64,000 nt of DNA from Streptomyces sp. NBC_01341 (GTDB lineage Bacteria; Actinomycetota; Actinomycetes; Streptomycetales; Streptomycetaceae). Location of the stretch: contig NZ_CP108364.1 in NCBI RefSeq assembly GCF_035946055.1, positions 3,844,001 through 3,908,000 on the forward strand, read 5' to 3'. The notes beneath the pieces are model-generated. The model was not told the DNA's origin and searched no databases. It saw only the letters and a program-made list of their open reading frames with translations. Of this stretch, positions 1 to 8,202 are shown in pieces. Each line of letters starts with the position of its first letter. The stretch's first letter is position 1. The translations under genes were made by a program, and so were the position numbers.

Positions 1-374
1 TCGTGGCCTCCAGCGCCCTGATGGTCATGGTGATGACGTACGCCACGGTCATCGTGCAGGTCGCCTTCCCCTTCACGCTGTTCAACCGGCGCGTCAAGAA
101 CGTGCTGCTGGTCCTCATGATCGGTGAGCATGCGGGGATCGCGGTCCTGCTGGGTCTGCCGTTCTTCTCGATGGCGATGATCGCTGCGGACGCGGTCTTC
201 CTGCCGACGGTCTTCCTCGTCTGGCTGGGGCGCATGGTCGCGCTGGGCCGGGGACGGCTGTTCTCCCGGCCTTCGAAGGACGGACGCACCGTTCCCGCGC
301 AGCGAGGCCCCGTTGTGGGCGAGGGGGAGGCACCGCACGGCGGCGGGGACAAGGGCCATACGCTCGTCGGGTGA
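1..374 (+). CDS. HTTM-domain multipass membrane protein, C-terminal part
   Basis: The reading frame is already open at base 1, so the 5' part lies outside the window. About 123 residues are visible: two or three hydrophobic helices followed by a hydrophilic Gly/Pro-rich tail. The words VQVAFPFTLFNRR and GLPFFSMAMIAADAVFLPT resemble the end of HTTM (vitamin-K-dependent gamma-carboxylase-like) membrane domains common in actinomycetes. The TGA stop overlaps the GTG start of the next gene (GTGA), so the two are probably translationally coupled. The family is assigned from remembered resemblance; the biochemical role is unknown. Confidence 0.7.
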   Translation, partial: VASSALMVMVMTYATVIVQVAFPFTLFNRRVKNVLLVLMIGEHAGIAVLLGLPFFSMAMIAADAVFLPTVFLVWLGRMVALGRGRLFSRPSKDGRTVPAQRGPVVGEGEAPHGGGDKGHTLVG

Positions 375-1087
375 CCAGCGAGACCGGCAGTACAGAAGAA
401 TCCCCGTCGACACCGGCGACCGACGCGTCCGCGGAACCGGTCCAGTACGACGACGGCTACGGCAACGAGATCGGTGTCGGGCCGCATCCGCTGCCGTGGC
501 CCGAGGGGGGCCGCTACGACCCCGAGCTCCTGGCGAACGGGGACCGGCGCAACGTGGGTGACGCCTACCGCTACTGGACACGGGAGGCGATCGTCGCCGA
601 TCTCGATCTCCGGCGGCACGACTTCCACGTGGCGGTGGAGAACTGGGGTCACGACTTCAACATCGGCTCGGTCGTCCGTACCGCCAACGCCTTCCTCGCC
701 AAGGAGATCCACATCGTCGGGCGCCGGCGCTGGAATCGCCGGGGCGCGATGGTCACCGACCGCTACCAGCACGTGCGGCACCACCCGGACACGGCGGATC
801 TGACCGCGTGGGCGGAGGCCGAGGACCTCCCGATCATCGGGATCGACAACCTTCCCGGGGCCGTACCGCTGGAGCGGACCGAGCTTCCGCGCCGGTGCGT
901 GCTCCTGTTCGGGCAGGAGGGTCCGGGGCTCACGGAAGAGGCGCGCAAGCACGCTTCGATGGTGTGCTCGATCGCGCAGTTCGGCTCGACGCGGTCGATC
1001 AACGCGGGCGCCGCCGCAGCCATCGCCATGCACGCCTGGGTGCAGCGGTACGCCGACATCCCGACCCCCGGCCCACAGGGCAGCTGA
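371..1087 (+). CDS. TrmH/SpoU-family RNA 2'-O-methyltransferase
   Basis: 238 residues. The C-terminal half is a SPOUT methyltransferase: motif 1 NIGSVVRTANAF near residue 97, motif 2 LLFGQEGPGL near 178, and motif 3 FGSTRSINAGAAAAIAMHAW near 205. These form the trefoil-knot AdoMet site and carry the conserved Arg and Asn of ribose methylases. The N-terminal ~75 residues are acidic and probably contact RNA. It should methylate a 2'-OH in tRNA or rRNA in the cytoplasm; the target nucleotide cannot be read from sequence. GTG at 371 is chosen because it overlaps the upstream stop by 4 bases. Confidence 0.88.
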   Translation: MTSETGSTEESPSTPATDASAEPVQYDDGYGNEIGVGPHPLPWPEGGRYDPELLANGDRRNVGDAYRYWTREAIVADLDLRRHDFHVAVENWGHDFNIGSVVRTANAFLAKEIHIVGRRRWNRRGAMVTDRYQHVRHHPDTADLTAWAEAEDLPIIGIDNLPGAVPLERTELPRRCVLLFGQEGPGLTEEARKHASMVCSIAQFGSTRSINAGAAAAIAMHAWVQRYADIPTPGPQGS

Positions 1088-1155
1088 CGCGCATGAACCG
1101 AGACCGACGGGACCTGAACCTGAGACTTACGGACCCGTGCCCCACGGGGCCCTGA

Positions 1156-1183
1156 CCGGTGGAGCGGACTCCCGCTCCACCGG
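1156..1183. terminator. Hairpin between convergent genes
   Basis: A perfect 12-bp stem (CCGGTGGAGCGG pairing with CCGCTCCACCGG, loop ACTC) lies between the methyltransferase stop and the paaN stop. It lacks a T tract, as is usual for Streptomyces terminators, and could serve both strands. Confidence 0.6.
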
Positions 1184-1269
1184 CCCTTCGCTCCGGGCGG
1201 CTGTTCCCGCACCCGGCCCCGGGAGCTCGCTCTCCGGACCGTGACGACGCCGGCTGGGCTGCGAGCGGC

Positions 1270-2973
1270 TCAGGCCTGGCGGCGGACCTCGACCACCCGG
1301 AACCGGTTGGACACGAACGCCCCGTCGCACAGTGCCGCGTTGGCTGCCGGGTTTCCGCCCGAGCCGTGGAAGTCGGAGAACGCCGCGGTCTGGTTGACGA
1401 ACACCCCGCCGGTGAGGTTCAGCGAGAGCTGAGCCGACTCGTCGAAGCAGACGTCCTCGATCGCGCGCTCCACCTCGGCCGAGGTGGTGTAGGCGCCGAC
1501 GGTCATGGCGCCCTTCTCCCTGATCGTGCGGCGCAGCAGGTCCAGGGCGGCCTCGGTCGACTCGACCGCGACGGCGAAGGAGACCGGGCCGAAGCACTCG
1601 GAGAGATAGGCCGCCCTGTCGTCGGGCTCGGTGCCGTCGAGCTTGACCACGACCGGCGTACGCACCACGGCGTCAGGGAAGTCGGGGTTGGTCACCTGAC
1701 GTGAGGCGAGGGCGACGTCGCCCAGTCCCGATGCCGCTTCCAGCCGGGCCTTCACGTCCGGATTCACCAGGGCGCCGAGCAGTCCGTTGGCCCGGGCGTC
1801 GTCGCCGAGGAGTCCGCTCACCGCGTCGGCGATGTCCGCCACCACGGTCTCGTAGGGCTTGTCGCCGGCGTCCGTGCTGATCCCGTCCTTGGGGATCAGC
1901 AGATTCTGCGGGGTCGTACACATCTGACCGCTGTAGAGGGAGAGCGAGAAGGCCAGGTTGGACAGCATGCCCCGGTAGTTGTCCGTGGAGTGGAGGACGA
2001 CGGTGTTGACGCCCGCCTTCTCCGTGTAGACCTGAGCCTGGCGGGCGTTGGCCTCCAGCCAGCCACCGAAGGCCGTGGAGCCCGTGTAGTCGATGATCTT
2101 GATCTCGGGCCGCACCGCCAGGGTCTTGGCGATGCCTTCGTCCGGGTGTTCGGTGGCGAGCGCGACGAGGTTGGGGTCGAATCCCGCCTCGGCCAGTACC
2201 TCGCGTGCGAGCTGGACGGTCAGCGCGAGCGGCAGGACGGCCCGCGGGTGCGGCTTGACCAGCACGGGGTTGCCGGTCGCGAGTGACGCGAAAAGGCCCG
2301 GGTAGCCGTTCCAGGTGGGGAAGGTGTTGCAGCCGATCATCAGCGAGACACCGCGCCCGGCCGCCGTGAACGACTTGTGCAGCTGGAGCGGGTCACGCTT
2401 GCCCTGGGGCTTGGACCAGTCCGCTGTGCGGGGCGTGCGCGTCTGCTCCTCGTAGGCGTACGCCACCGCCTCGAGGCCACGGTCCTGGGCGTGCGGGCCG
2501 CCGGCCTGGAAGGCCATCACGAAGGCCTGCCCGCTGGTGTGCATCACCGCGTGTGCCAGCTCATGTGTACGCCCGCTGATGCGCGAGAGGATCTCCAGGC
2601 AGACCAGCGCCCGCGTCTCGGGCCCGGCCGCACGCCAGGAGCCCATGGCGGCCCGCATCGCGGGGAGCAGGATGTCCGGGTCGGCGTGCGGGTACTCGAC
2701 GCCGAGCTTCGGCCCGTACGGCGAGATCTCCCCGCCCGTCCAGCCGTCGGTACCGGGCTGCCCCAGGTCGATGCGGGTGTTGAGCACCGCGTCGAACGCG
2801 GCTTTGCCCTCGGCGGCGCCGAGGCTGCCGGGGAGGCCGTCCTCGCCGTAGGCCTTCGGGTGCTCGGGGTGCGGGGACCAGTACGCGCGCGTGCGGATCG
2901 CGTCGAGTGCCTGGTCGAGCGTCGGGCGGTGGATCTCGGACAGCTTTTCGGGGGAAAGCGCGGGGGCCATCAC
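1270..2973 (-). CDS. paaN: PaaN-type aldehyde dehydrogenase (phenylacetate degradation protein)
   Basis: 567 residues, one complete aldehyde-dehydrogenase fold. Family words include the nucleotide-binding region FPTWNGYPGLFASLATGNPVLVK-type segment near residues 215-240, the glycine-rich turn YTGSTAFGG near 290, and the catalytic Cys in SGQMCTTPQN near 345. PaaN proteins oxidise ring-cleavage aldehydes in aerobic phenylacetyl-CoA degradation. No other paa gene is present here, so in this place it may act alone on a related aldehyde. Starts GTG (2973) and ATG (2970) are both served by AGGAG. It is divergent from a TetR gene with an operator-like palindrome between them. Confidence 0.85.
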   Translation of the reverse strand: MMAPALSPEKLSEIHRPTLDQALDAIRTRAYWSPHPEHPKAYGEDGLPGSLGAAEGKAAFDAVLNTRIDLGQPGTDGWTGGEISPYGPKLGVEYPHADPDILLPAMRAAMGSWRAAGPETRALVCLEILSRISGRTHELAHAVMHTSGQAFVMAFQAGGPHAQDRGLEAVAYAYEEQTRTPRTADWSKPQGKRDPLQLHKSFTAAGRGVSLMIGCNTFPTWNGYPGLFASLATGNPVLVKPHPRAVLPLALTVQLAREVLAEAGFDPNLVALATEHPDEGIAKTLAVRPEIKIIDYTGSTAFGGWLEANARQAQVYTEKAGVNTVVLHSTDNYRGMLSNLAFSLSLYSGQMCTTPQNLLIPKDGISTDAGDKPYETVVADIADAVSGLLGDDARANGLLGALVNPDVKARLEAASGLGDVALASRQVTNPDFPDAVVRTPVVVKLDGTEPDDRAAYLSECFGPVSFAVAVESTEAALDLLRRTIREKGAMTVGAYTTSAEVERAIEDVCFDESAQLSLNLTGGVFVNQTAAFSDFHGSGGNPAANAALCDGAFVSNRFRVVEVRRQA

Positions 2974-3025
2974 GGACCAACTCCTCGTCGAGCCGGGCGG
3001 GTGTGTGCGGACGGAGTTAGAGTAA

Positions 3026-3041
3026 CCGAACGATCGGTCGG
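3026..3041. promoter_or_regulatory. Probable TetR-family operator
   Basis: CCGAACGATCGGTCGG is a 16-bp palindrome with one mismatched pair, centred on CGATCG, in the 120-bp divergent region between paaN and the TetR gene. Position and symmetry suit autoregulation and control of paaN by the TetR protein. The binding itself is inferred. Confidence 0.6.
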
Positions 3042-3062
3042 GACAAGGGGCCCCAAGGAACC

Positions 3063-3071
3063 TGTGGACAA
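3063..3071 (-). promoter_or_regulatory. Perfect DnaA box
   Basis: TGTGGACAA reads TTGTCCACA on the minus strand, the preferred DnaA 9-mer in Streptomyces. It lies 22 bases before the TetR start codon. Occupancy by DnaA is not demonstrable from sequence. Confidence 0.5.
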
Positions 3072-3093
3072 CTCATGGGGGAGGATCGCGGAC

Positions 3094-3684
3094 ATGACCA
3101 CGCCCAAGCGGGACACGTACACCCCGGAGACGCTCCTCACCGTTGCCGTCCGCGTCTTCAACGAGCGCGGCTACGACGGCACGTCCATGGAGCATCTTTC
3201 CAAGGCGGCGGGCATCTCCAAATCCTCCATCTACCACCATGTGGCGGGCAAGGAGGAGCTGCTGCGGCGGGCGGTCAGCCGGGCGCTCGACGGGCTCTTC
3301 GGCATTCTCGACGAGGCGGGGGCGACACGGGGACGGGCGATAGCCCGGGTCGAGTACGTCACTCGCCGCACGGTCGAGGTCCTCATGAACGAGCTGCCGT
3401 ACGTCACTCTGCTGCTGCGGGTGCGCGGCAACACCAGGACCGAGCGCTGGGCCCTGGAGCGGCGGCGTGAGTTCGACCAGCGGGTGTCCGAACTGCTCAA
3501 GGCCGCGGTGGCGGAGGGCGATCTGCGCGCCGACGTGGACATACGTCTGGCCACCCGGCTGCTCTTCGGCATGGTGAACTCGCTGGTCGAGTGGTACCGG
3601 CCGCAGCAGGGCGGCTCCCCGGAAGCCGATCAGCTCGCCGACACGGTCGTCCGGCTCGCTTTCGAGGGTATGCGCGCCGGCTGA
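3094..3684 (+). CDS. TetR-family transcriptional regulator
   Basis: 196 residues. The N-terminal helix-turn-helix spans roughly residues 10-56, with the family words GYDGTSMEHLSKAAGISKSS and YHHVAGKEELL. The C-terminal ligand domain has several predicted helices and a hydrophobic face (RLLFGMVNSLVEWY). ATG 3094 follows GGGGGAGG at 9-10 bases; longer in-frame extensions upstream run through the divergent promoter and are rejected. As the gene is divergent from paaN with a palindrome between, it most likely represses paaN and itself, with an aromatic-catabolite CoA ester as a plausible inducer. Confidence 0.9.
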   Translation: MTTPKRDTYTPETLLTVAVRVFNERGYDGTSMEHLSKAAGISKSSIYHHVAGKEELLRRAVSRALDGLFGILDEAGATRGRAIARVEYVTRRTVEVLMNELPYVTLLLRVRGNTRTERWALERRREFDQRVSELLKAAVAEGDLRADVDIRLATRLLFGMVNSLVEWYRPQQGGSPEADQLADTVVRLAFEGMRAG

Positions 3685-3732
3685 CCGCGAGGCCGGTGGC
3701 CTTCCCGCGTCTACCGGGCCGCCCGGCGCCCC

Positions 3733-4254
3733 TCAGGCGAGTTCCGCGGGGCGGTCCGGGCGCGGCCCCAGATCGGTTTCCTCGAACACCAGCAGGGTGC
3801 GGGTGGAGAGTACTTCCGGTATGGCCTGGATCCGGGTGAGGACGAGTTCGCGCAGGGCCTGGTTGTCCGGGGTGTGCACGAGCAGCAGGACGTCGAAGTC
3901 GCCGCTGACCAGCGCGATGTGAGTGGCACCCGGCAGGGCCTGGAGCTGTTCGCGCACGGTGCGCCATGAGTTCTGGACGATTTTGAGCGTGATGTAGGCG
4001 GAGGCCGCCTCTCCCGCCCGTTCGTGGTTCACGCGGGCACTGAAACCCCGGATGACGCCGTCCTCGACCAGCCGGTTGATCCGGGCGTACGCGTTGGCCC
4101 GCGACACGTGGACACGCTCGGCGACCGCCCGTACCGAGGCCCGGCCGTCCGTCTGGAGGATGCGCAGAATGGCCCGGTCGGTGGAGTCCAGCGGCCGGGC
4201 GGGCGGAGTGCCGCCGGGATCGGTGCCCCGGTCAGCCATTTGTTCAGCTGCCAT
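3733..4254 (-). CDS. bkdR: Lrp/AsnC-family regulator BkdR
   Basis: 173 residues: an N-terminal AsnC-type helix-turn-helix (LDSTDRAILRILQTDGRASV and VSRANAYARINRL) and a C-terminal RAM effector domain (GDFDVLLLVHTPDN near residue 118). ATG 4254 sits 9 bases after GGGAGG. It is divergent from a branched-chain keto acid dehydrogenase operon. BkdR of S. coelicolor is a published Lrp-like repressor of one of its two bkd clusters, with branched-chain amino acids suggested as inducers; the arrangement here fits that gene. Assignment of the exact orthologue is by family and position. Confidence 0.88.
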   Translation of the reverse strand: MAAEQMADRGTDPGGTPPARPLDSTDRAILRILQTDGRASVRAVAERVHVSRANAYARINRLVEDGVIRGFSARVNHERAGEAASAYITLKIVQNSWRTVREQLQALPGATHIALVSGDFDVLLLVHTPDNQALRELVLTRIQAIPEVLSTRTLLVFEETDLGPRPDRPAELA

Positions 4255-4272
4255 CTGCCCGTGCCTCCCTGT

Positions 4273-4321
4273 TGTGGACGACCTGCTCCTATCCCAGGCT
4301 GTGGAGAACCGTTTGTCCACA
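4273..4321. promoter_or_regulatory. Cluster of three DnaA-box-like sites
   Basis: Within 49 bases lie TGTGGACGA (4273-4281, minus strand TCGTCCACA), TGTGGAGAA (4300-4308, minus strand TTCTCCACA) and TTGTCCACA (4313-4321, perfect, plus strand). All three have the TCCACA core and pyrimidines at the first two positions. They lie upstream of bkdR and could affect its transcription or titrate DnaA. Confidence 0.45.
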
Positions 4322-4329
4322 GGCTGGAG

Positions 4330-4380
4330 GTGCCTGTAGCCAAATTGCCGCCGCGACCGAACAATCGCTTGGTGAGGCAC
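4330..4380. promoter_or_regulatory. Nested imperfect inverted repeat in the bkdR-bkdA region
   Basis: Outer arms GTGCCT (4330) and AGGCAC (4375-4380) enclose CCAA (4340) and TTGG (4369-4372), which enclose ATTG (4344) and CAAT (4362). The AT-rich, loosely symmetrical layout suits an Lrp-type protein such as BkdR. The site is inferred from symmetry and place only. Confidence 0.4.
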
Positions 4381-4465
4381 ACCACACCGTCGCCTCGCCC
4401 CCACCCCGACATTCCTGCGGATTTCGACACCCCTCGATACATCTCGATGCCAGGAGGTGCTTGTC

Positions 4466-5629
4466 ATGACGGTCCAAGAGCTGCCCGGCGCAGCCGCCTA
4501 CAGGCCCACGCCGCCCCCGGCCTGGAAGCCGCTCACCGATCCCGCGCCGCTGCTCCCGGACCCCGAGCCGTACCGCGTGCTCGGCACCGACTCCGCGGCC
4601 GACGCCGACCCCGAGCTGCTGCTGCGGCTCTACACGGAGCTCGTGCGCGGCCGCCGGTACAACGCGCAGGCCACGGCTCTGACGAAGCAGGGAAGGCTCG
4701 CGGTGTATCCGTCGAGCACCGGCCAGGAGGCGTGCGAGATCGCCGCCGCGCTGGTGCTGGAGGAGCGCGACTGGCTCTTCCCGAGCTATCGCGACACCCT
4801 CGCCGCCGTGGCACGGGGCCTGGACCCCGTCGAGGCCCTGACCTTGCTGCGGGGCGACCGCCACACGGGGTACGACCCGCGTGAGCATCGCATCGCCCCG
4901 TTGTGCACGCCCCTGGCCACTCAGCTGCCGCACGCCGTCGGCTTGGCCCACGCCGCGCGCCTCAAGGGCGACGACGTGGTGGCGCTCGCCATGGTCGGCG
5001 ACGGAGGGACGAGCGAGGGCGATTTCCACGAGGCACTGAACTTCGCGGCCGTCTGGCGCGCTCCGGTCGTGTTCCTCGTGCAGAACAACGGTTTCGCGAT
5101 CTCGGTACCCCTGGCCAAGCAGACCGCCGCGCCCTCCCTTGCCCACAAGGCCGTCGGATACGGAATGCCTGGACGGCTGGTCGACGGCAACGACGCGGCC
5201 GCCATGCACCAGGTGCTGGGCGAGGCCGTGGCCCGGGCCAGGCGAGGTGAGGGACCGACGCTGATCGAGGCGGTCACGTACCGCATGGACGCGCACACCA
5301 ACGCCGACGACGCCACCCGCTACCGCGGGGACGGCGAGGTCGAGGCGTGGCGCGAGCACGACCCCATCCGGCTTCTGGAGCGCGAGCTGACGGGGCGCGG
5401 GCTGCTGGACGAGGAGGGCATCGCGACGGCGCGGGAGGCGGCGGAGCGCATGGCCGAAGGCCTGCGCGAGCAGATGAACGCCGATCCGGTGCTCGATCCG
5501 ATGGACCTGTTCGCCCATGTCTACGAGGAGCGGACCGGGCAGCTCCGCGAGCAGGCCGAGATGCTGCGGGGCGAGCTCGCCGCCGAGCACGACCCGCTGG
5601 AGGAGAACGGCGTGGAGGGACGGCGATGA
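4466..5629 (+). CDS. bkdA: Branched-chain 2-oxoacid dehydrogenase E1 alpha (first cluster)
   Basis: 387 residues. Thiamine-diphosphate motif GDGGTSEGD at 178-186 with QNN at 206-208, and the loop YRMDAHTNADD near 272 that in E1 alpha enzymes borders the active site. With E1 beta it decarboxylates the keto acids of Val, Leu and Ile and acylates the lipoyl group of E2. The N-terminal 45 residues are Pro-rich and unlike the core. ATG 4466 is used: AGGAGG at 4452-4457 is 8 bases upstream, whereas the GTG at 4457 lies inside that site. First gene of a three-gene operon (ATGA overlap downstream). Pyruvate-specific E1 cannot be strictly excluded. Confidence 0.88.
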   Translation: MTVQELPGAAAYRPTPPPAWKPLTDPAPLLPDPEPYRVLGTDSAADADPELLLRLYTELVRGRRYNAQATALTKQGRLAVYPSSTGQEACEIAAALVLEERDWLFPSYRDTLAAVARGLDPVEALTLLRGDRHTGYDPREHRIAPLCTPLATQLPHAVGLAHAARLKGDDVVALAMVGDGGTSEGDFHEALNFAAVWRAPVVFLVQNNGFAISVPLAKQTAAPSLAHKAVGYGMPGRLVDGNDAAAMHQVLGEAVARARRGEGPTLIEAVTYRMDAHTNADDATRYRGDGEVEAWREHDPIRLLERELTGRGLLDEEGIATAREAAERMAEGLREQMNADPVLDPMDLFAHVYEERTGQLREQAEMLRGELAAEHDPLEENGVEGRR

Positions 5630-6657
5630 GCACCGCTGCGGCGACGGTCGGCGGACGGACCGGCAGGGCGAAGCCGGCCACGATGGCACAGGCGCTCGGA
5701 CGGGCCCTGAGGGACGCGATGGCGGCGGACCCGACGGTGCACGTCCTGGGCGAGGACGTCGGCACGCTCGGCGGGGTCTTCCGCGTGACCGACGGTCTGG
5801 CGAAGGAGTTCGGCGACGACCGGTGCACGGACACCCCTCTGGCCGAGGCGGGGATCCTGGGCGCCGCCGTGGGCATGGCGATGTACGGTCTGCGCCCCGT
5901 GGTGGAGATGCAGTTCGACGCCTTCGCCTATCCCGCGTTCGAGCAGTTGGTCAGCCATGTCGCCAAGATGCGGAACCGCACCGCGGGTGCCATGCCGCTG
6001 CCCATCACGGTGCGGGTGCCGTACGGCGGCGGCATCGGTGGGGTCGAGCACCACAGCGATTCCTCCGAGGCGTACTACATGGCGACACCGGGACTGCACG
6101 TCGTCATGCCCGCCACGGTCGACGACGCCTACGGGCTGCTGAGGGAATCGATCGCGTCCGACGACCCGGTGGTCTTCCTGGAGCCCAAGCGTCTTTACTG
6201 GTCGAAGGCCGACTGGTCGCCTGAGGCACCGGCGCAGGTCGAGCCGATCGGCCGGGCCGTGGTGCGGCGGCCCGGGCGCAGCGCGACCCTGATCACGTAC
6301 GGCCCCTCCCTCCCGGTGTGCCTGGAGGCCGCCGAGGCGGCCACGGCCGAGGGCTGGGACCTGGAGGTGGTCGACCTGCGTTCGCTGGTGCCGTTCGACG
6401 ACGAGACGGTCGCGGCATCGGTCCGGCGTACGGGGCGTGCGGTGGTCGTTCACGAGTCCTCCGGTTTCGGCGGTCCCGGAGGGGAGATCGCGGCCCGGGT
6501 GACCGAGCGGTGCTTCCATCATCTGGAGGCGCCGGTCCTGCGTGTCGCCGGGTTCGACATCCCCTACCCGCCGCCGATGCAGGAGCGGCACCATCTGCCG
6601 GGCGTGGACCGGGTGCTCGACGCGGTGGCCCGTCTTCAGTGGGAGGCGGACAGCTGA
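5626..6657 (+). CDS. bkdB: Branched-chain 2-oxoacid dehydrogenase E1 beta (first cluster)
   Basis: 343 residues, a typical E1 beta: GEDVGTLGGVFRVTDGL near residue 38, DTPLAEAGILGAAVGMA near 68, the metal and cofactor loop PYGGGIGGVEHHSDSSEAY near 130, and the transketolase C-terminal domain (ITYGPSLPVCLEA, VHESSGFGGPGGEI). It completes the alpha2beta2 E1 active site with the preceding gene. ATG 5626 overlaps the E1 alpha stop by 4 bases, so translation is coupled. Confidence 0.9.
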   Translation: MSTAAATVGGRTGRAKPATMAQALGRALRDAMAADPTVHVLGEDVGTLGGVFRVTDGLAKEFGDDRCTDTPLAEAGILGAAVGMAMYGLRPVVEMQFDAFAYPAFEQLVSHVAKMRNRTAGAMPLPITVRVPYGGGIGGVEHHSDSSEAYYMATPGLHVVMPATVDDAYGLLRESIASDDPVVFLEPKRLYWSKADWSPEAPAQVEPIGRAVVRRPGRSATLITYGPSLPVCLEAAEAATAEGWDLEVVDLRSLVPFDDETVAASVRRTGRAVVVHESSGFGGPGGEIAARVTERCFHHLEAPVLRVAGFDIPYPPPMQERHHLPGVDRVLDAVARLQWEADS

Positions 6658-8087
6658 TGGCACAGGTACTCGAATTCAAGCTGCCTGATCTCGGCGAAGG
6701 GCTGACCGAGGCAGAGATCGTGCGCTGGCTGGTGGAGGTGGGCGATGTCGTCGCCATCGATCAGCCGGTCGTCGAGGTCGAGACGGCCAAGGCCATGGTG
6801 GAGGTGCCGTGTCCGTACGGGGGGGTGGTGACCGCACGTTTCGGCGCGGAGGGCGCTGAACTCCCGGTCGGGGCACCTCTGCTGACGGTCGCCGTCGGCT
6901 CGGTGGATCCCGTCGTGGACGGCACGGCTACGACCGGGCCGGCCGGAGACGCGTCCGGCGCCGACGGTGAGGGCTCCGGCAACGTGCTCGTCGGCTACGG
7001 CACGGGCGCACCGGCCGCGCGACGCCGCAGGGTCAGGCCGGCGCAGGTGCCGTCCTCGTCCGGCTCCTCGGGTCCCGGTTCGTCTCCGGCTCCCGTTCGG
7101 CCGGTGGCGGCTTCGGTACCCACCGTGGTGTCGACTCCCGCCCCCGCGGCGGTGACGGCGCCGACGGGGCCGGTGGCGGTCATCTCGCCGCTGGTGCGGA
7201 AACTGGCGCGGCAGCACGATCTCGATCTCCGGCAGATCTCCGGCACCGGACGGGACGGACTGATTCTGCGCAGTGACGTGGAGTCTGCGATCAGGGACGT
7301 GGAGTCGACCGTCAAGGACGCGGAGTCCACGGTCAAGGACGTGGTGATCGCCGCCGTCCCCGATGAGGCGCCACGGCAGGCACCACAGGGCGAGCGGATC
7401 GCCCTGCGCGGAGTCCGCGGTGCGGTCGCCGAGAAGCTGGCCCGCAGCAGGCGCGAGATTCCCGACGCCACCTGCTGGGTGGACGCGGACGCCACCGAGC
7501 TGATGGCAGCGAGGGCGGCCATGAACGCCGCCGGGGGTTCCGCCGCCGGTCCGAAGGTGTCGGTGCTCGCGCTGCTGGCCCGCATCTGCACAGCCGCTCT
7601 GGCCCGGTTCCCCGAGCTGAACGCGACGGTGGACACCGAGTCCCGGGAGATCGTGCGGCTGCCAGGTGTCCACCTGGGCTTCGCCGCGCAGACCGAGCGA
7701 GGCCTGATGGTCCCGGTTGTGCGGGACGCGCACACACGGAACGCGGAGTCGATCGGCGCCGAGATCGCCCGGCTGACCGAGGCGGCCAGGACGGGGAAGC
7801 TGACACCGGCGCAGCTCACCGGTGGGACGTTCACGCTGAACAACTACGGCGTGTTCGGAGTGGACGGCTCGACGCCGATCATCAACCACCCCGAGGCGGC
7901 GATGCTCGGCGTCGGCCGGATCATGGCCAAGCCCTGGGTGTACGAGGGTGAACTGGCGGTCCGCCAGGTCGTGCAGCTCTCGCTGACCTTCGACCACCGG
8001 GTCTGCGACGGAGGTACCGCAGGAGGGTTCCTGCGGTACGTGGCGGACTGCGTGGAGCAGCCGGCGGTGCTGTTGCGGACGCTGTAG
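6657..8087 (+). CDS. bkdC: Branched-chain 2-oxoacid dehydrogenase E2, lipoyl acyltransferase (first cluster)
   Basis: 476 residues. Lipoyl domain residues 5-80 with the lipoylated Lys45 in ETAKAMVEV; an Ala/Pro/Ser linker; a peripheral-subunit-binding domain near 180-215 (ISPLVRKLARQHDLDL); a second linker holding three near-identical heptads; and the catalytic domain with DHRVCDGG near the C-terminus. It forms the core that transfers the branched acyl group to CoA. ATG 6657 shares one base with the upstream stop (TGATG). No E3 gene is near; lipoamide dehydrogenase must come from elsewhere. Confidence 0.9.
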   Translation: MAQVLEFKLPDLGEGLTEAEIVRWLVEVGDVVAIDQPVVEVETAKAMVEVPCPYGGVVTARFGAEGAELPVGAPLLTVAVGSVDPVVDGTATTGPAGDASGADGEGSGNVLVGYGTGAPAARRRRVRPAQVPSSSGSSGPGSSPAPVRPVAASVPTVVSTPAPAAVTAPTGPVAVISPLVRKLARQHDLDLRQISGTGRDGLILRSDVESAIRDVESTVKDAESTVKDVVIAAVPDEAPRQAPQGERIALRGVRGAVAEKLARSRREIPDATCWVDADATELMAARAAMNAAGGSAAGPKVSVLALLARICTAALARFPELNATVDTESREIVRLPGVHLGFAAQTERGLMVPVVRDAHTRNAESIGAEIARLTEAARTGKLTPAQLTGGTFTLNNYGVFGVDGSTPIINHPEAAMLGVGRIMAKPWVYEGELAVRQVVQLSLTFDHRVCDGGTAGGFLRYVADCVEQPAVLLRTL

Positions 8088-8132
8088 TGACAGTGGGGTT
8101 GCGGAGCTTCTGTCCGGACCGCCTGTGAGTTC

Positions 8133-8170
8133 GGTCCCTCTCGGTGACGTTTCGCGTTCCCGGAGGGACC
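8133..8170 (+). terminator. Inverted repeat after the first BCKDH operon
   Basis: GGTCCCTC (8133-8140) and GAGGGACC (8163-8170) are exact 8-bp arms with a 22-base loop, 46 bases after the E2 stop. It may be a weak terminator or an operator for the next unit. Confidence 0.3.
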
Positions 8171-8202
8171 ACTGTCCGTGTGAGGCCCGCATACTCGGGT
8201 GC

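Noticed and set aside
4457..4465. GTG start for the first E1 alpha
   Set aside because: It lies inside the AGGAGG ribosome site that serves the ATG at 4466.
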